Shown piece by piece: positions 16,238-25,768 of a stretch of 64,000 nucleotides of DNA. Position 1 is the first letter of the stretch. Each line of letters starts with the position of its first letter. The DNA lies in contig NZ_LOHP01000061.1 in assembly GCF_001482305.1 (NCBI RefSeq), positions 1 to 64,000 of the forward strand, given 5' to 3'. The DNA comes from Leucobacter sp. G161 (GTDB taxonomy: Bacteria > Actinomycetota > Actinomycetes > Actinomycetales > Microbacteriaceae). The position numbers and the translations under genes are program-made. Below the pieces are notes generated by a model, which searched no databases, was not told where the DNA came from, and worked only from the letters and a program-made list of their open reading frames with translations.

Positions 16238-17061
16238 GCGGCACAACGCACGGCAAGGGCGCGAACAGCGCGAACACCGGCACGTCCGACGGGGGAACCG
16301 AGGCCGCCAGAAACATCGCCGGCCCCACCCCAATCCTCGAACTGCGCGGGGTGACCCGGCTACACGGCGAGGGTGCCCGCGAGGTGCGGGCGCTCGATGA
16401 CGTTTCGCTCTCGGTGTATCCGGGAGAGTTCATCGCCGTCATGGGGCCCTCGGGCTCGGGAAAGTCGACGTTGCTCAATCTCGCGGGCGGGCTTGACTCC
16501 CCCGACGCGGGCGCGGTGCTCGTCGAGGGCAGCCCGCTCGCGGGTCAGACCACGAAGGCCTTGGCCGAGCTGCGCAGGCGCAGTGTCGGCTACGTCTTCC
16601 AAGACTTCAACCTGCTGCCCGGGCTCACCGCTGCCGAGAACGTCGCGTTTCCGTTGGAGCTCGATGGCTGGGCCCGGCGTGCAGCCTTCACGGCCGCGCA
16701 GGCCGCGCTCGAGGAGTGCGGGATCGCTGAGCTGGCGGGCCGCCGCCCCGAGGACATGTCTGGCGGTCAGGCGCAGCGCGTCGCAATCGCGCGCGCCCTC
16801 GTTGGGCCCCGGACGCTGCTCCTCGCAGACGAGCCGACGGGCGCGCTCGATAGCAACACCGGCAGCGCGATCCTTGAGCTGCTGCGCGACAGGGCCGACC
16901 GCGGTGCGGCGGTGGTGCTGGTCACGCACGAGTCACGCTTCGCCGCATGGGCCGACCACACGGTCTACCTCCGCGACGGCAAGATCTCTGGGGTGACCGG
17001 CCCCTCCGACCCCGCGACGCTGCTCACGACGGGCAGCAACGCGACCGGCACAGGCGCATGA
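16234..17061 (+). CDS. ABC transporter ATPase, MacB/LolD type
   Basis: 275 residues. Walker A GPSGSGKST at 71-79, Q-loop in YVFQDFNLLPGLTAAENV, signature MSGGQAQRVAIARAL, Walker B LLADEPTGALD. The FNLLP and TGALD wording is typical of ATPases that pair with FtsX-like permeases. A Gly/Asn/Thr-rich lead of about 30 residues is probably disordered. The next gene, overlapping by 4 bp, encodes the permease. Such pairs export peptides or lipids or drive mechanotransmission, without moving substrate through a classical channel. Confidence 0.92.
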   Translation: MSGTTHGKGANSANTGTSDGGTEAARNIAGPTPILELRGVTRLHGEGAREVRALDDVSLSVYPGEFIAVMGPSGSGKSTLLNLAGGLDSPDAGAVLVEGSPLAGQTTKALAELRRRSVGYVFQDFNLLPGLTAAENVAFPLELDGWARRAAFTAAQAALEECGIAELAGRRPEDMSGGQAQRVAIARALVGPRTLLLADEPTGALDSNTGSAILELLRDRADRGAAVVLVTHESRFAAWADHTVYLRDGKISGVTGPSDPATLLTTGSNATGTGA

Positions 17062-20051
17062 GCCGCATGTCCCGCGCGGTTGGCTCCTGGCGTCCCGTCC
17101 TCAGACTCGCCAGCCGCGACGCGCTCCGGCACCGTACACGCACGGTGCTCTCCGGGATCCTCATCGCTCTCCCCGTCGCCGCGCTCGTCGGGTTCATCGC
17201 GGTGTCTGCAAGCAGCGCGACGAGCGCCGAGCAAGCGTTGCGATCCATCCCCGCGGGCGCAGACGCGGTGATCACTGCCACCGCGATCTCCCGCGATGCA
17301 CCACCGTTCGAGCAGCTGCCCGAGGGGCCGCCGGGCCCGTGGATCGACGACACTGAGGTGCTGCCCGCGGGGTCGGAGGATGTGGGCCGTCTCCTCGTTC
17401 CCGGCACTGAACTCCACGAGTATTGGACGTCACCGACGCTCATCGCGTCAACTGGTCTCGGGCTTGCGCCCGGGGAACAGGGCGCCGCTGGCGCCGCGGC
17501 AGCGGGGCTCAGCGGGCTCGGCTTCGACCGCTTGGGCACCGCGACGCTCACGGAGGCCGAGCCTGGGGCCTTCGCGCTGCTCGCCCCGGAGGTCGCCGCG
17601 GGCAGGCTGCCAGCAGCGTCGACCGAGATCCTCATCAATGGGGCTCTCGCGGACCGACTCAGCGCGGTGCCCGGCGACACGCTCACGCTGCTCGCTCCGC
17701 CGGACACCGGGTGGCGCAGCACCGACGGCAACACCGCCGCCGCGATGCAGGATTCCGAACGCGGCTACCGCATCGTGGGCATCGCGGACGACGGTAGCGA
17801 TGGCGGCGCCGGGGCCACGACCCCGCACGCCTGGGCGCTGTCAGCCTGGCTCTCGGGCCTCGTCGACGAGCTGCCGGCGGGCATCCAACGACACTGGCTC
17901 GCGATCGGCGGTGACGTTACGTGGGAGCAGGCGAAACAGCTGAACGCGCTGCAGGCCTTCGCGGTGTCGAAGCACGTGCTGACGAACTACCCCGCGGCCA
18001 GCGAGCTGTATCCGGTGCCGCTCGACGTGGGCGCGTACATCGAGGCGATCGTTGGGATCATCGCGATGAGTGTCGTCGGCGGGCTGCTCGTGCTGTTCCT
18101 CGTAACCCCTGCATTTGCGGTCTCGGCGGAACAGTCGCGCAGGTCCCTCGGCCTCGCGGCAGCAGCGGGCGCGGCTCCCCGCGATCTGCGCCGCATCATC
18201 CTCGCGCAGGGCATCGTGCTCGGATTCGTCGGCGGCGTTCTCGGCCTGGTGCTCGGCGTCGCGGGTTCCTTCGGGGTTAACGCTCTGTTCGAGCGCCTCA
18301 GTGAGGGTGGCGGCGGGATCGACGCCCGGTACAGTGTCGCATCGCTGCTCGCGCACTTCCCGGTGTGGATCCTGCCCGTCGCTCTCGTCATCGCCGTCGG
18401 GCTCGGCACGGTCGCGGCGCTCCCTCCTGCCCTCACGGCTGCACGGCTCGCCCCGGTCGATGCGCTGCGCGACCGTCGGCCCGCGCGGCCGGCGCGCGGC
18501 AGGGCGATGCGCGTGGTCACCGCGTGTGGCGGTCCGGCGCTCCTTGTCGTCGCCGTCGCGCTCGGGGTCTTGGCGTTCATGATGCCACTCGGCGAAGTAG
18601 CCTTCGATCCGGAGTCGGCGATGCAGGCAGCGCCGCCGGGCGCGCAGGCCCTCGGTTTCCTGATCACGGCTTCTCTGCTGCTCGGCGCGGCGGGGCTCGC
18701 GCTCACCGTTCGCGCGGTCATTGCCTGGCTCGGTCGGCGCGGGCAGCACGCCAAGCCCGCGCTCCGACTCGCGCTCCGCGACGCGGCGGATCACCCATCG
18801 CGCACCGTTCCCGCAGCCCTCGGGGTACTCTTCGCGGTCGCCGCGGCGTCGTTCTCGCTCGTGTTCGGGGCGTCCGCAATGGCGAGCTACCGTGACAGCG
18901 GTACCACGCTCGATTGGCAGGGAACATTCATGCTCACGCCGACCGTCGGCATCAGCGACGACTTCAACGCACTCCTGGTCGGCGCGGCGATTGACGACAT
19001 CCGCTCGGACACCCCCGCGGTGACGGGAAGCGTGCCCATCCTTGAGGTGGCACGCACCTCGACGCTCCAGCTGCAGCCATTTCCGCCCACTGATCGAGCC
19101 TGCCCGCTGGGCGAGGCTCCGCACACGGCAAGTGCCATCGAACTCGGGGCTCCGCTGCGCTGCGTGTCTCAGCACTCGGGAGCTGCATACAACGCATCGT
19201 TCAGGATCGGTGGCATGAATTCCCAGGGCAACGTCTTCCTCTTCAGCGGCGACGCACTCCGGGCGACCGGGATGCCCGGGGCTGTCGATGCCGCTCGTGT
19301 GCTCGATGAGGGCGGAGCGGTCGTCGGCGACGCGACACTCATCAGTGCGGCGGGGACCGTGCGTGTCGGGATCGATCCCGAGATGCTCAGCGAGGAGGCC
19401 GACACCGACGAGATCATCGAGATTCCCGGCGCGTTCCTGCCTGGCGTTGGCGCGCCATTCGTCGTGTCCCCCGATACCGCGGAGCGGCTCGGCGTCGACG
19501 AACTGCACTACCTCGGCGACATCGCTACCGTGACGCAGCCGCTGAGCACCGCGGAGCTGTCGGCGGTCACCGACCGCACCGCGTTCCAGTCGCTCGTCTC
19601 AGGCACCACCCCCGACGGTAACGACAGGCTGTCTCCTGGCAGCGATCTGTACTCACGGGTGCTCACCGCCGCCCCGGCGCTGCTGCTCGGTTTTGTCGCC
19701 GTCGCCGCGACCGGCGTCGCCGTGCTGCTGTCCGCGACGCAGGGTCGTCGCGACGCAGCGACCATGCTCGCGGTCGGAGCTGATCGGCGAACGCTCCGAC
19801 GGCTTGGGCTCGCACGCGCAGCCGTGATCCTCACGCTCGGAGTGCCAGCCGGGCTGCTCGCGGGCATCGCTGCGGCCTCGTACCAGGTTGCCTGGAACAG
19901 GCATCTTGAGTCGAGCGGCGCGTGGCTGAGCACGGTGGTCATGTGGGATGCGCAGGCGCTGCTCGGGGCCGCGGTAATCGTCGCGGGCCTCGGTGCCGCG
20001 CTCCTGTTCACTCGGCCGCCCCGCAGCCTCGTGCGCCGGGCGCTCGACTAG
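17058..20051 (+). CDS. FtsX-like ABC permease (large, two FtsX domains)
   Basis: 997 residues from ATG 17058, overlapping the ATPase stop. One N-terminal helix (about 22-44) leads to a large extracytoplasmic domain. A first group of three helices with an FtsX domain (around residues 330-480) and an isolated central helix pair come next. A second extracytoplasmic domain (about 600-860) and a last group of three helices close the chain. This is the ten-helix duplicated layout found in Gram-positive MacB-like permeases. The partner ATPase is directly upstream. The substrate is unknown; position next to PadR points to antimicrobial export or sensing. Confidence 0.9.
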   Translation: MSRMSRAVGSWRPVLRLASRDALRHRTRTVLSGILIALPVAALVGFIAVSASSATSAEQALRSIPAGADAVITATAISRDAPPFEQLPEGPPGPWIDDTEVLPAGSEDVGRLLVPGTELHEYWTSPTLIASTGLGLAPGEQGAAGAAAAGLSGLGFDRLGTATLTEAEPGAFALLAPEVAAGRLPAASTEILINGALADRLSAVPGDTLTLLAPPDTGWRSTDGNTAAAMQDSERGYRIVGIADDGSDGGAGATTPHAWALSAWLSGLVDELPAGIQRHWLAIGGDVTWEQAKQLNALQAFAVSKHVLTNYPAASELYPVPLDVGAYIEAIVGIIAMSVVGGLLVLFLVTPAFAVSAEQSRRSLGLAAAAGAAPRDLRRIILAQGIVLGFVGGVLGLVLGVAGSFGVNALFERLSEGGGGIDARYSVASLLAHFPVWILPVALVIAVGLGTVAALPPALTAARLAPVDALRDRRPARPARGRAMRVVTACGGPALLVVAVALGVLAFMMPLGEVAFDPESAMQAAPPGAQALGFLITASLLLGAAGLALTVRAVIAWLGRRGQHAKPALRLALRDAADHPSRTVPAALGVLFAVAAASFSLVFGASAMASYRDSGTTLDWQGTFMLTPTVGISDDFNALLVGAAIDDIRSDTPAVTGSVPILEVARTSTLQLQPFPPTDRACPLGEAPHTASAIELGAPLRCVSQHSGAAYNASFRIGGMNSQGNVFLFSGDALRATGMPGAVDAARVLDEGGAVVGDATLISAAGTVRVGIDPEMLSEEADTDEIIEIPGAFLPGVGAPFVVSPDTAERLGVDELHYLGDIATVTQPLSTAELSAVTDRTAFQSLVSGTTPDGNDRLSPGSDLYSRVLTAAPALLLGFVAVAATGVAVLLSATQGRRDAATMLAVGADRRTLRRLGLARAAVILTLGVPAGLLAGIAAASYQVAWNRHLESSGAWLSTVVMWDAQALLGAAVIVAGLGAALLFTRPPRSLVRRALD

Positions 20052-20079
20052 CGCCGCTGGGCTGTCGGGGCGCCCACTG

Positions 20080-20133
20080 GGGAGGGTACGTGCGGTGGCC
20101 GCTCGCACCCTCCCTCATCCTTTTGGATGAGGG
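20080..20133. terminator. Two overlapping hairpins between the permease and MMPL genes
   Basis: Hairpin A pairs GGGAGGGT (20080-20087) with ACCCTCCC (20107-20114). Hairpin B is a perfect 9-bp stem CCCTCATCC-TTTT-GGATGAGGG (20112-20133). They share bases 20112-20114 and cannot both be fully formed. No T-run follows B, so it is a weak terminator at best, or a leader structure for the MMPL gene 57 bp downstream. Confidence 0.45.
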
Positions 20134-20189
20134 ACAGTTCACCATCGCCCCCGATGCCAGAACGGGCGCGCGCTGGTGAAGTTGATGTT

Positions 20190-22328
20190 ATGGCTTCTTC
20201 CCCTCTTACCTCCCGGCGCGGCGCGTGGATCTCGCTCGGCGTCGCACTCATCGCGATGGTTGCACTGTTCGGCGTATTCGGGTCGGCGAAAGCGCCGGCA
20301 CGCAACGCGCAGGCACCCGCAACCTCCGAGTCAGCCCTCACCAGCGAACTCCTCGCGCAGTTCCCGAACGCCGACCGGCAGTCGGTCCTCGTCGTCGCAT
20401 CCCGTGATGACGGCGGCGAGCTGACAGCGGACGACACCGCCACGCTCGAGCAGCTCCTCCCGGTGCTCAACGCCCACGCGGATGCCGAGTCAAGCGGCCC
20501 CATGCTGAGCGACGACGGCAAGGCGGCCCTGCTCGTCACCCCAATCAAGGTCGGCGAGACGAACACTGACACGGCGCAGATCGTGAAGGCGCTCAGGGCG
20601 GACATCGCGGCTGCCAGCGGCGCTGACGCGAGCGATACCGCCGGGTCGGAGATCGTAGGCCTCACGGGCCTCTCGCTGCAGGTCACCGGCGGCCCGGCCT
20701 TCGGCGCAGACATCGCTGGCGCGTTCGAGGGAGCCGACTTCACGCTGCTGCTCGTCACGATCCTCATCGTCGCCGTGCTGCTCATTGTCACCTACCGATC
20801 ACCCGTGCTCTGGATCGTGCCGCTCATCGTCGTGGCACTCGCTGACGGCCTCGCAGGTCGAATGACCGCGGCTGCGGGTGCCGCCTGGGACCTGCAGTTC
20901 GACGCCGGCATCATCAGCGTGCTCGTCTTCGGCGCGGGCACGAACTACGCGCTGCTGCTCATCTCCCGCTACCGTGAGGAACTTCTCACCACCGAGGATC
21001 ATCGGGCGGCGCTCAGCACCGCCTGGCGCAAGACCCTCCCGGCGATCCTCGCCTCGAACGTGACGGTCGTTGCGGCCCTCCTCACGCTCGTGCTCGCCGT
21101 GATTCCCGGCACGCACGGCCTCGGGGTCTCCTCGGCAATCGGACTCGTCATCGCGCTCGCTGCCGTGCTGTTCGTGCTCCCACCGTTCCTCGCCGTGTGC
21201 GGACGAGGCGTCTTCTGGCCGTTCGTTCCCCGCCCGGCCGCAGCCGGGGGTACTGGCGCAGCAGGCGGTGCCGGTAGCAACAGCACCTCCCACACCGGCG
21301 GCGTCTGGCGCGCGATCGCAACCCGCGTTTCCCGCCGCCCCGCGGTCAGTCTCACCGCAGGCCTCGCGCTGCTCGCAGTGATGGCGACGGGCCTCCTCGG
21401 CACCTCCGTCGGGCTCGACCAGGTCGAGAAGTTCCGCGGCGAGTCTGAGTCTGCTGCGGGCCTCGAGGTACTCTCTGAGCACTTCCCGCCCGGCGAGGCG
21501 CAGCCGATCTTCATCGTGTCGGCGAGCGATAGCGCTGGCAATGTTGTCGATGCGGCAAAGGGCGTCGAGGGCGTCGTGCGCGCCCACCCGGTCGGCGAGA
21601 CAGCCGACGGCACGCTCACGAAGATTATGGTGACGAGCGAGTACGCTCCGAGCACGGAACAGAGCCTCGAGCAGATCTCCGAGCTTCGCGAGGCAGTGCA
21701 TGCGATTCCAGGCACTGACGCACTCGACCAGGCGCTCGTCGGCGGGGCAACCGCGACCGATCTCGACGCCCGCGACGGCAACCAGCAGGACCTCTGGCTC
21801 ATCGCACCGCTCGTGCTTGCCGTCAGCTTCTTGGTGCTCATGTTCCTGCTCCGTTCGCTCGTCGCGCCACTGCTGCTGCTCGCCGTGAACCTCGCGAGCG
21901 CGGTCGCCGCTATCGGCGCAGGGGCCTGGCTCAGCCGGGTGCTCTTCGGCCAGCAGGCACTCGATCTGCAGGTGCCGCTGCTCGCGTTCCTCTTCCTCGT
22001 CGCGCTCGGGATCGACTACACGATCTTCCTCGTGCACCGGGCACGCTCGGAGGCGAAGAAGCTTGGCACCCGCGCAGGGATGGTCGAAGCCGTCGCGCAC
22101 ACCGGAAGCGTCATCACGAGCGCCGGGATTGTGCTCGCCGCAGTGTTCGCCGCGCTCGGTGTGCTCCCACTCGTCACCCTCGGTCAGCTTGGGCTCATCG
22201 TCGGCGTCGGAGTGCTCGTCGACACGCTCATCGTGCGGACCGTCATCGTGCCCGCGATCTTCAGTCTGGTGGGAGATCGGGTCTGGTTCCCCGGAAAGCT
22301 CTCGCAACGAGAGAGAATTGACGCATGA
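20190..22328 (+). CDS. MMPL/RND-family membrane transporter
   Basis: 712 residues from ATG 20190. The chain is a duplicated RND half: TM1 near 12-32, an outer domain to about 180, TM2-6 (DFTLLLVTILIVAVLLIVTY onward) to about 345, TM7 near 400, a second outer domain, and TM8-12 at the end, with FLFLVALGIDYTIFLVHRARSE carrying the conserved Asp-Tyr of the proton path. MMPL proteins use the proton gradient to export lipids or drugs. It lies downstream of the ABC exporter and overlaps the histidine kinase gene by 4 bp, so it is probably controlled by, or read with, that two-component system. Confidence 0.92.
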   Translation: MASSPLTSRRGAWISLGVALIAMVALFGVFGSAKAPARNAQAPATSESALTSELLAQFPNADRQSVLVVASRDDGGELTADDTATLEQLLPVLNAHADAESSGPMLSDDGKAALLVTPIKVGETNTDTAQIVKALRADIAAASGADASDTAGSEIVGLTGLSLQVTGGPAFGADIAGAFEGADFTLLLVTILIVAVLLIVTYRSPVLWIVPLIVVALADGLAGRMTAAAGAAWDLQFDAGIISVLVFGAGTNYALLLISRYREELLTTEDHRAALSTAWRKTLPAILASNVTVVAALLTLVLAVIPGTHGLGVSSAIGLVIALAAVLFVLPPFLAVCGRGVFWPFVPRPAAAGGTGAAGGAGSNSTSHTGGVWRAIATRVSRRPAVSLTAGLALLAVMATGLLGTSVGLDQVEKFRGESESAAGLEVLSEHFPPGEAQPIFIVSASDSAGNVVDAAKGVEGVVRAHPVGETADGTLTKIMVTSEYAPSTEQSLEQISELREAVHAIPGTDALDQALVGGATATDLDARDGNQQDLWLIAPLVLAVSFLVLMFLLRSLVAPLLLLAVNLASAVAAIGAGAWLSRVLFGQQALDLQVPLLAFLFLVALGIDYTIFLVHRARSEAKKLGTRAGMVEAVAHTGSVITSAGIVLAAVFAALGVLPLVTLGQLGLIVGVGVLVDTLIVRTVIVPAIFSLVGDRVWFPGKLSQRERIDA

Positions 22329-23599
22329 GCCTCGTAGACGCGCCGCTGACACGCGATGGCGCCATGGCCACGCGCCCCGCCGAGCCCACCGTGCGGGCGA
22401 TGCAGGTCGGCCAGCATCTCATCGCGCTGGCGCTCACAGTCATCGGCGTGATCCGCGCGCTCGGCGACGGCGTCGCTCCCCCGGCCGCCATCATCGCGGG
22501 CGTCGCGATCCTCGCCTGGCACACGGCAGGGGCGTTCATCCCCAGCCGGGTCGCGGCGACGAGCGCGGTGACGTGGTGGCTCGTCGGTTTCGCCGCCGTC
22601 TGGATCGCCGCCGTCGCGGTCTCCCCCGAATTCGTCTGGCTGGCGTTCCTCCTCTGGCTCCTCGCGGGGCACCTCCTGCCGCTGCACTGGGGGCTCGTGT
22701 ACTCGGTGTGCGTGTTCGCCGTCGTCGCGGTCGCGCCGATTCTCCATCACGGCACGACGAGCTACGCGAACGTGTTTGGCCCGCTCATCGGCGGGGTGTT
22801 CGCGTTCGGGATCTCCCGCGGTTACCTCCAGCTGCTCCACGAAGCCGCCGAACGCGAGCGGCTCGTCGCCTCCCTGAGGCTCGCACAGACCGAAATGGCT
22901 GAGCTGCAGGACGAGCTCGCCGTCGCCCAGCGCGAGGCCGGCGCGATCGCTGAGCGGACACGCATCTCGCGCGACATTCACGACACGATCGCGCAGGCGC
23001 TCTCGTCGATCCGGTTGCTCGCGCACGCCGGAAGCAACCGCACGAGCGACCCCGCCGCCGAGCTCGCCCTCACCCAGGTCGAGACGCTCGCCGGCGACAG
23101 TCTCGCCGACGTGCGCAGGATCGTCGCCGAGCTCGTCCCCGCCGAGCTTGAGGACGGAGCGCTCACCTCAGCGCTGCAGCGCATGCTCGACCGGGCACAC
23201 GAGGAGACAGGGATCCGAGCTGAGCTGCACGTCGATGACACCCTGCCGTTACTCCCGACCGAGATCGAGGTGGGCCTGTTGCGGTCGGCGCAGTCGGCGC
23301 TCGCCAATGTGCGCGTTCATGCTCAGGCAAGCCGCGTCGTGCTCAGCCTCATCGACGCGGGCGATTCGGTGCGCATGGACGTGATCGACGACGGCACGGG
23401 CTTCGACGCTTCGGCGTGGGAGAGAAGCCCTGTCGCGACCGCCGGATCGTCGAGCTACGGGCTGCGCTTCATGCGGGACCGGCTGCGCGAACTCGGCGGC
23501 GGGCTCGACGTTGAGAGCTCCCCGGGCGAGGGCACCGCTATCTCGGCGCACCTGCCGATCCACATCGACCAGGCCACTGTTCCCAAGGAGACCCCATGA
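22325..23599 (+). CDS. Sensor histidine kinase (HisKA_3 / NarL type)
   Basis: 424 residues. Four or five hydrophobic segments fill the first 170 residues with almost no outer domain, so it probably senses a signal in or at the membrane. A coiled-coil linker follows ([22 protein letters not shown]). The phosphorylation site is the His of [11 protein letters not shown], in the HisKA_3 dimerisation domain. The ATP-binding domain ends with [16 protein letters not shown] and a GEGT loop. It overlaps the regulator gene by 4 bp. This kind of kinase without an outer domain often responds to cell-envelope antibiotics; that is inference. Confidence 0.92.
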   Translation: MSLVDAPLTRDGAMATRPAEPTVRAMQVGQHLIALALTVIGVIRALGDGVAPPAAIIAGVAILAWHTAGAFIPSRVAATSAVTWWLVGFAAVWIAAVAVSPEFVWLAFLLWLLAGHLLPLHWGLVYSVCVFAVVAVAPILHHGTTSYANVFGPLIGGVFAFGISRGYLQLLHEAAERERLVASLRLAQTEMAELQDELAVAQREAGAIAERTRISRDIHDTIAQALSSIRLLAHAGSNRTSDPAAELALTQVETLAGDSLADVRRIVAELVPAELEDGALTSALQRMLDRAHEETGIRAELHVDDTLPLLPTEIEVGLLRSAQSALANVRVHAQASRVVLSLIDAGDSVRMDVIDDGTGFDASAWERSPVATAGSSSYGLRFMRDRLRELGGGLDVESSPGEGTAISAHLPIHIDQATVPKETP

Positions 23600-24216
23600 C
23601 CATCACCGTGCTGCTCGTCGACGACCACCCGGTCGTGCGCAGCGGGCTCCGCGCAGTGCTCGACACTGGCGACAGCGTCGCCGTGGTCGGAGAGGCTGCA
23701 ACGGGCGAGGCAGCCATCGCGCTCGCCGAGCAGCTGCGGCCAGACGTCGTGCTCTGCGACCTGCGACTCGGCGCAGGGATCGACGGGATCGAGACAACAG
23801 CGGCGCTGCGCGCCCTCGACCCGGCACCTGCCGTGCTCATTCTCACGACCTTTGACCGGGACGCCGAGATCCTCGGAGCCATCGAGGCGGGTGCCGCGGG
23901 ATACCTGCTGAAGGACGTCGCCCCAGAAACCATCGTCGAGGGCATCGAGCGCGCGGCCGCAGGCGACATGTTCCTCACGCCCGACATCGCATCGCGCGTA
24001 CTCAAGGGCATGCGCGATCCGCTCCCCAAGCTCACCGAGCGCGAGGTTGAGGTGCTGCGGCTCCTCGCGACCGGTGCCGCGAACCGTGAGGTCGCCCGCG
24101 CACTGTTTGTGACCGAGGCAACCGTCAAGAGCCACGTCGCGCATATCTTCACGAAGCTCGACGTCGACAGCCGATCCCGCGCGATCCACGTCGCCAGGGA
24201 AACCGGCCTGATCTAG
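23596..24216 (+). CDS. Response regulator, NarL/LuxR type
   Basis: 206 residues. The receiver domain has the acidic pair DD at 9-10, the phospho-acceptor Asp55 in VVLCDLRLG, Thr in LILTTFD and Lys in YLLKDVAPE. The LuxR helix-turn-helix at about 142-200 reads [43 protein letters not shown]. It is the partner of the upstream kinase. Its targets are likely the MMPL and perhaps the ABC exporter genes just upstream; no binding site was identified. Confidence 0.94.
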   Translation: MTITVLLVDDHPVVRSGLRAVLDTGDSVAVVGEAATGEAAIALAEQLRPDVVLCDLRLGAGIDGIETTAALRALDPAPAVLILTTFDRDAEILGAIEAGAAGYLLKDVAPETIVEGIERAAAGDMFLTPDIASRVLKGMRDPLPKLTEREVEVLRLLATGAANREVARALFVTEATVKSHVAHIFTKLDVDSRSRAIHVARETGLI

Positions 24217-24302
24217 CCCCGCCGTCGGCCCACTGCCTGGCAGCGCTGATTACTGCGCCCAAAAACTCACCACCACACCATCGTTCTTGAAAGGACACCA
24301 TC

Positions 24303-24722
24303 ATGAAGAAACTGCTCAACGCCTCGTTCATCTACATGCTCGTTGGGGTCGCCTCGGGCCTCTTCTACCGCGAGTTCACCAAGCTCAACGATTTCCCGGA
24401 GGGGCAGTTCACCCAGCTCGGGCTCGCACACACGCACCTGCTCACGCTCGGGTTCATCGTGCTCCTCATCGTGCTCGGACTCGAGAAGGTGTTCACGATC
24501 TCAGCGAGCCCGAAGCTCTTCGCCTGGTTCTTCTGGCTCTACAACGCGGGCGTTGTGCTCACTTCGGCAATGCTCATCTGGCACGGCAGCCTCACTGTGC
24601 TCGGTGAGGAATCCACGAAGATGATCTCGGGGATCGCCGGCCTCGGCCACATGTTCCTCGCTGCGGGAATGATTGTGCTCTTCGTGGCGCTGCGTCGCGC
24701 GGTGGTGCGGGAGCGCGTCTAA
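24303..24722 (+). CDS. DUF2871-family membrane protein
   Basis: 139 residues, four membrane helices. The start MKKLLNASFIYMLVGVASGLFYREFTKL and the HTHLLTLGFIVLLIVLGLEKVF segment are characteristic of DUF2871, a family with several conserved His residues in or near the membrane (HTH, WHG, GLGH), which could suggest haem or metal binding. No function is established for the family. A Shine-Dalgarno (GAAAGGA) precedes the ATG. The gene stands 86 bp after the response regulator. Confidence 0.85.
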   Translation: MKKLLNASFIYMLVGVASGLFYREFTKLNDFPEGQFTQLGLAHTHLLTLGFIVLLIVLGLEKVFTISASPKLFAWFFWLYNAGVVLTSAMLIWHGSLTVLGEESTKMISGIAGLGHMFLAAGMIVLFVALRRAVVRERV

Positions 24723-24783
24723 GCTTGCGGTCACGCGGTCGGCGGCGGCGAAGAGCCGCCGACCCCCAGCCGGAGGTATTCGC

Positions 24784-25302
24784 ATGAACGGCCCGATCAA
24801 GACTGTCACCGTCGCCACCGCTGGTGCGCTGCTCGGGCTCGCGATGGTGCTGGTAGCTGGGATCCTCGCCGTGCACAAGGAACTCCTGCCGGCCGGCGGC
24901 CGGGTCAATCTTCTCGCGACGGAGACGATCGCAGCCGGCGTGCCAGTGCGGCCGGTCCTGCCCGTAGCTCTCCTCGCGCTGCTCTGTGCCGCCTGTGCCC
25001 TCTTTCTCGTGTGGGTGACACTCAGACGGAGCCGGGCAACGGCGACAGCGCTGACGGGAGGGTTCACCGTGGCCGTGGCGCTTGCCGGAGGCTGGGGCCT
25101 GGCCACCGGTCCCGCCGTCGGTATCGAGTACGCGCTGTTCGCGCCGATCTCGCTTGGTGCAGAGTTCGGTCTGCGCACCTGGGTGAACGCCGCAAGCCTT
25201 GAGCCAGGGGGGTGGGCCGCCGCGATCATTGCGTGCGGCGCACTGTGGTTCACCCGCGCAAGAACCAGCACCTCTACTCTTTCCACTGTGGAAAACCAGT
25301 GA
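24784..25302 (+). CDS. Hypothetical four-helix membrane protein
   Basis: 172 residues from ATG 24784, with GGAGG 9 bases upstream. Hydrophobic segments lie at about 9-29, 57-77, 88-110 and 128-150. I do not recognise a family. The chain is rich in Ala, Gly, Val and Leu with few charged residues. It lies between the DUF2871 gene and another small membrane protein on the same strand and could belong with them. The final codons overlap the first of two palindromic operator-like sites. Confidence 0.65.
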   Translation: MNGPIKTVTVATAGALLGLAMVLVAGILAVHKELLPAGGRVNLLATETIAAGVPVRPVLPVALLALLCAACALFLVWVTLRRSRATATALTGGFTVAVALAGGWGLATGPAVGIEYALFAPISLGAEFGLRTWVNAASLEPGGWAAAIIACGALWFTRARTSTSTLSTVENQ

Positions 25303-25322
25303 TCCTCTTTCCGGTATGGAAA
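25280..25322. promoter_or_regulatory. Tandem operator: two TTTCC-N5-GGAAA palindromes
   Basis: Site 1 is 25280-25294 (TTTCCAC-T-GTGGAAA, perfect 7-bp arms) and site 2 is 25308-25322 (TTTCC-GGTAT-GGAAA). Both are 15 bp with the same outer arms, and their centres are 28 bp apart. Site 2 overlaps the ATG of the next gene (25316). The wHTH regulator two genes on is the likely binder. Confidence 0.55.
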
Positions 25323-25768
25323 AAGAGCCCGCTCCCGCCGAGTCTCTGACCGCACTCGAAGCCACGAGACAGCTCAATGCCAAGCGGCTCCAGCGCCCCA
25401 AGCGCTACTGGACGATGCTCGGCCTCATGCTCGCGGTGTTCGCACTCATGCCGTACATGCGCAATTGGCCGCCGATCCTCCAGTACATCACCCCGGTGAT
25501 CCTCTTGCTCGGCATCGCCGCGTTTGCGGCGTGGAAGCAGCCGACCGCGGTGCGCAAGATCCGCCTCTCCGGCGGCATGAAGCTCACGCTCATCGGGTTC
25601 GCGCTGCTCGGCGGCATCCTTGGCGGGCTCAGCAACGCGCTGTACGCCGAGCACGGCTGGCGGTGGCTCCCAGCCACCGCAGCAGTGACACTGTTCATAT
25701 TCGTACGGTTTGGCGGCAGAGCGATGGACCGCTCCTGGGCGAGGCGGGCGAGCCGTGGCGAGCACTGA
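25316..25768 (+). CDS. Hypothetical membrane protein co-encoded with a wHTH regulator
   Basis: 150 residues from ATG 25316. A polar N-terminal lead (about 1-30, Glu/Ala/Arg-rich) is followed by four hydrophobic segments: about 33-50, 54-72, 85-105 and 112-130. I do not name a family. The gene overlaps the winged-helix regulator gene by 14 bp, an arrangement often seen for a small membrane protein and its repressor. The palindrome over its ATG suggests that it is the controlled gene. Confidence 0.7.
   Translation: MEKEPAPAESLTALEATRQLNAKRLQRPKRYWTMLGLMLAVFALMPYMRNWPPILQYITPVILLLGIAAFAAWKQPTAVRKIRLSGGMKLTLIGFALLGGILGGLSNALYAEHGWRWLPATAAVTLFIFVRFGGRAMDRSWARRASRGEH

Noticed and set aside
17841-19508. 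555-codon open frame on the minus strand opposite the FtsX permease
   Set aside because: Composition (Arg/Glu/Asp/His-rich without hydrophobic or domain pattern) is that of the antisense of a high-GC gene; the plus-strand permease is clearly real.
20799-22352. 517-codon minus-strand open frame opposite the MMPL gene
   Set aside because: Same reason: low-complexity acidic/basic text mirroring the codon bias of the real gene, no motif.
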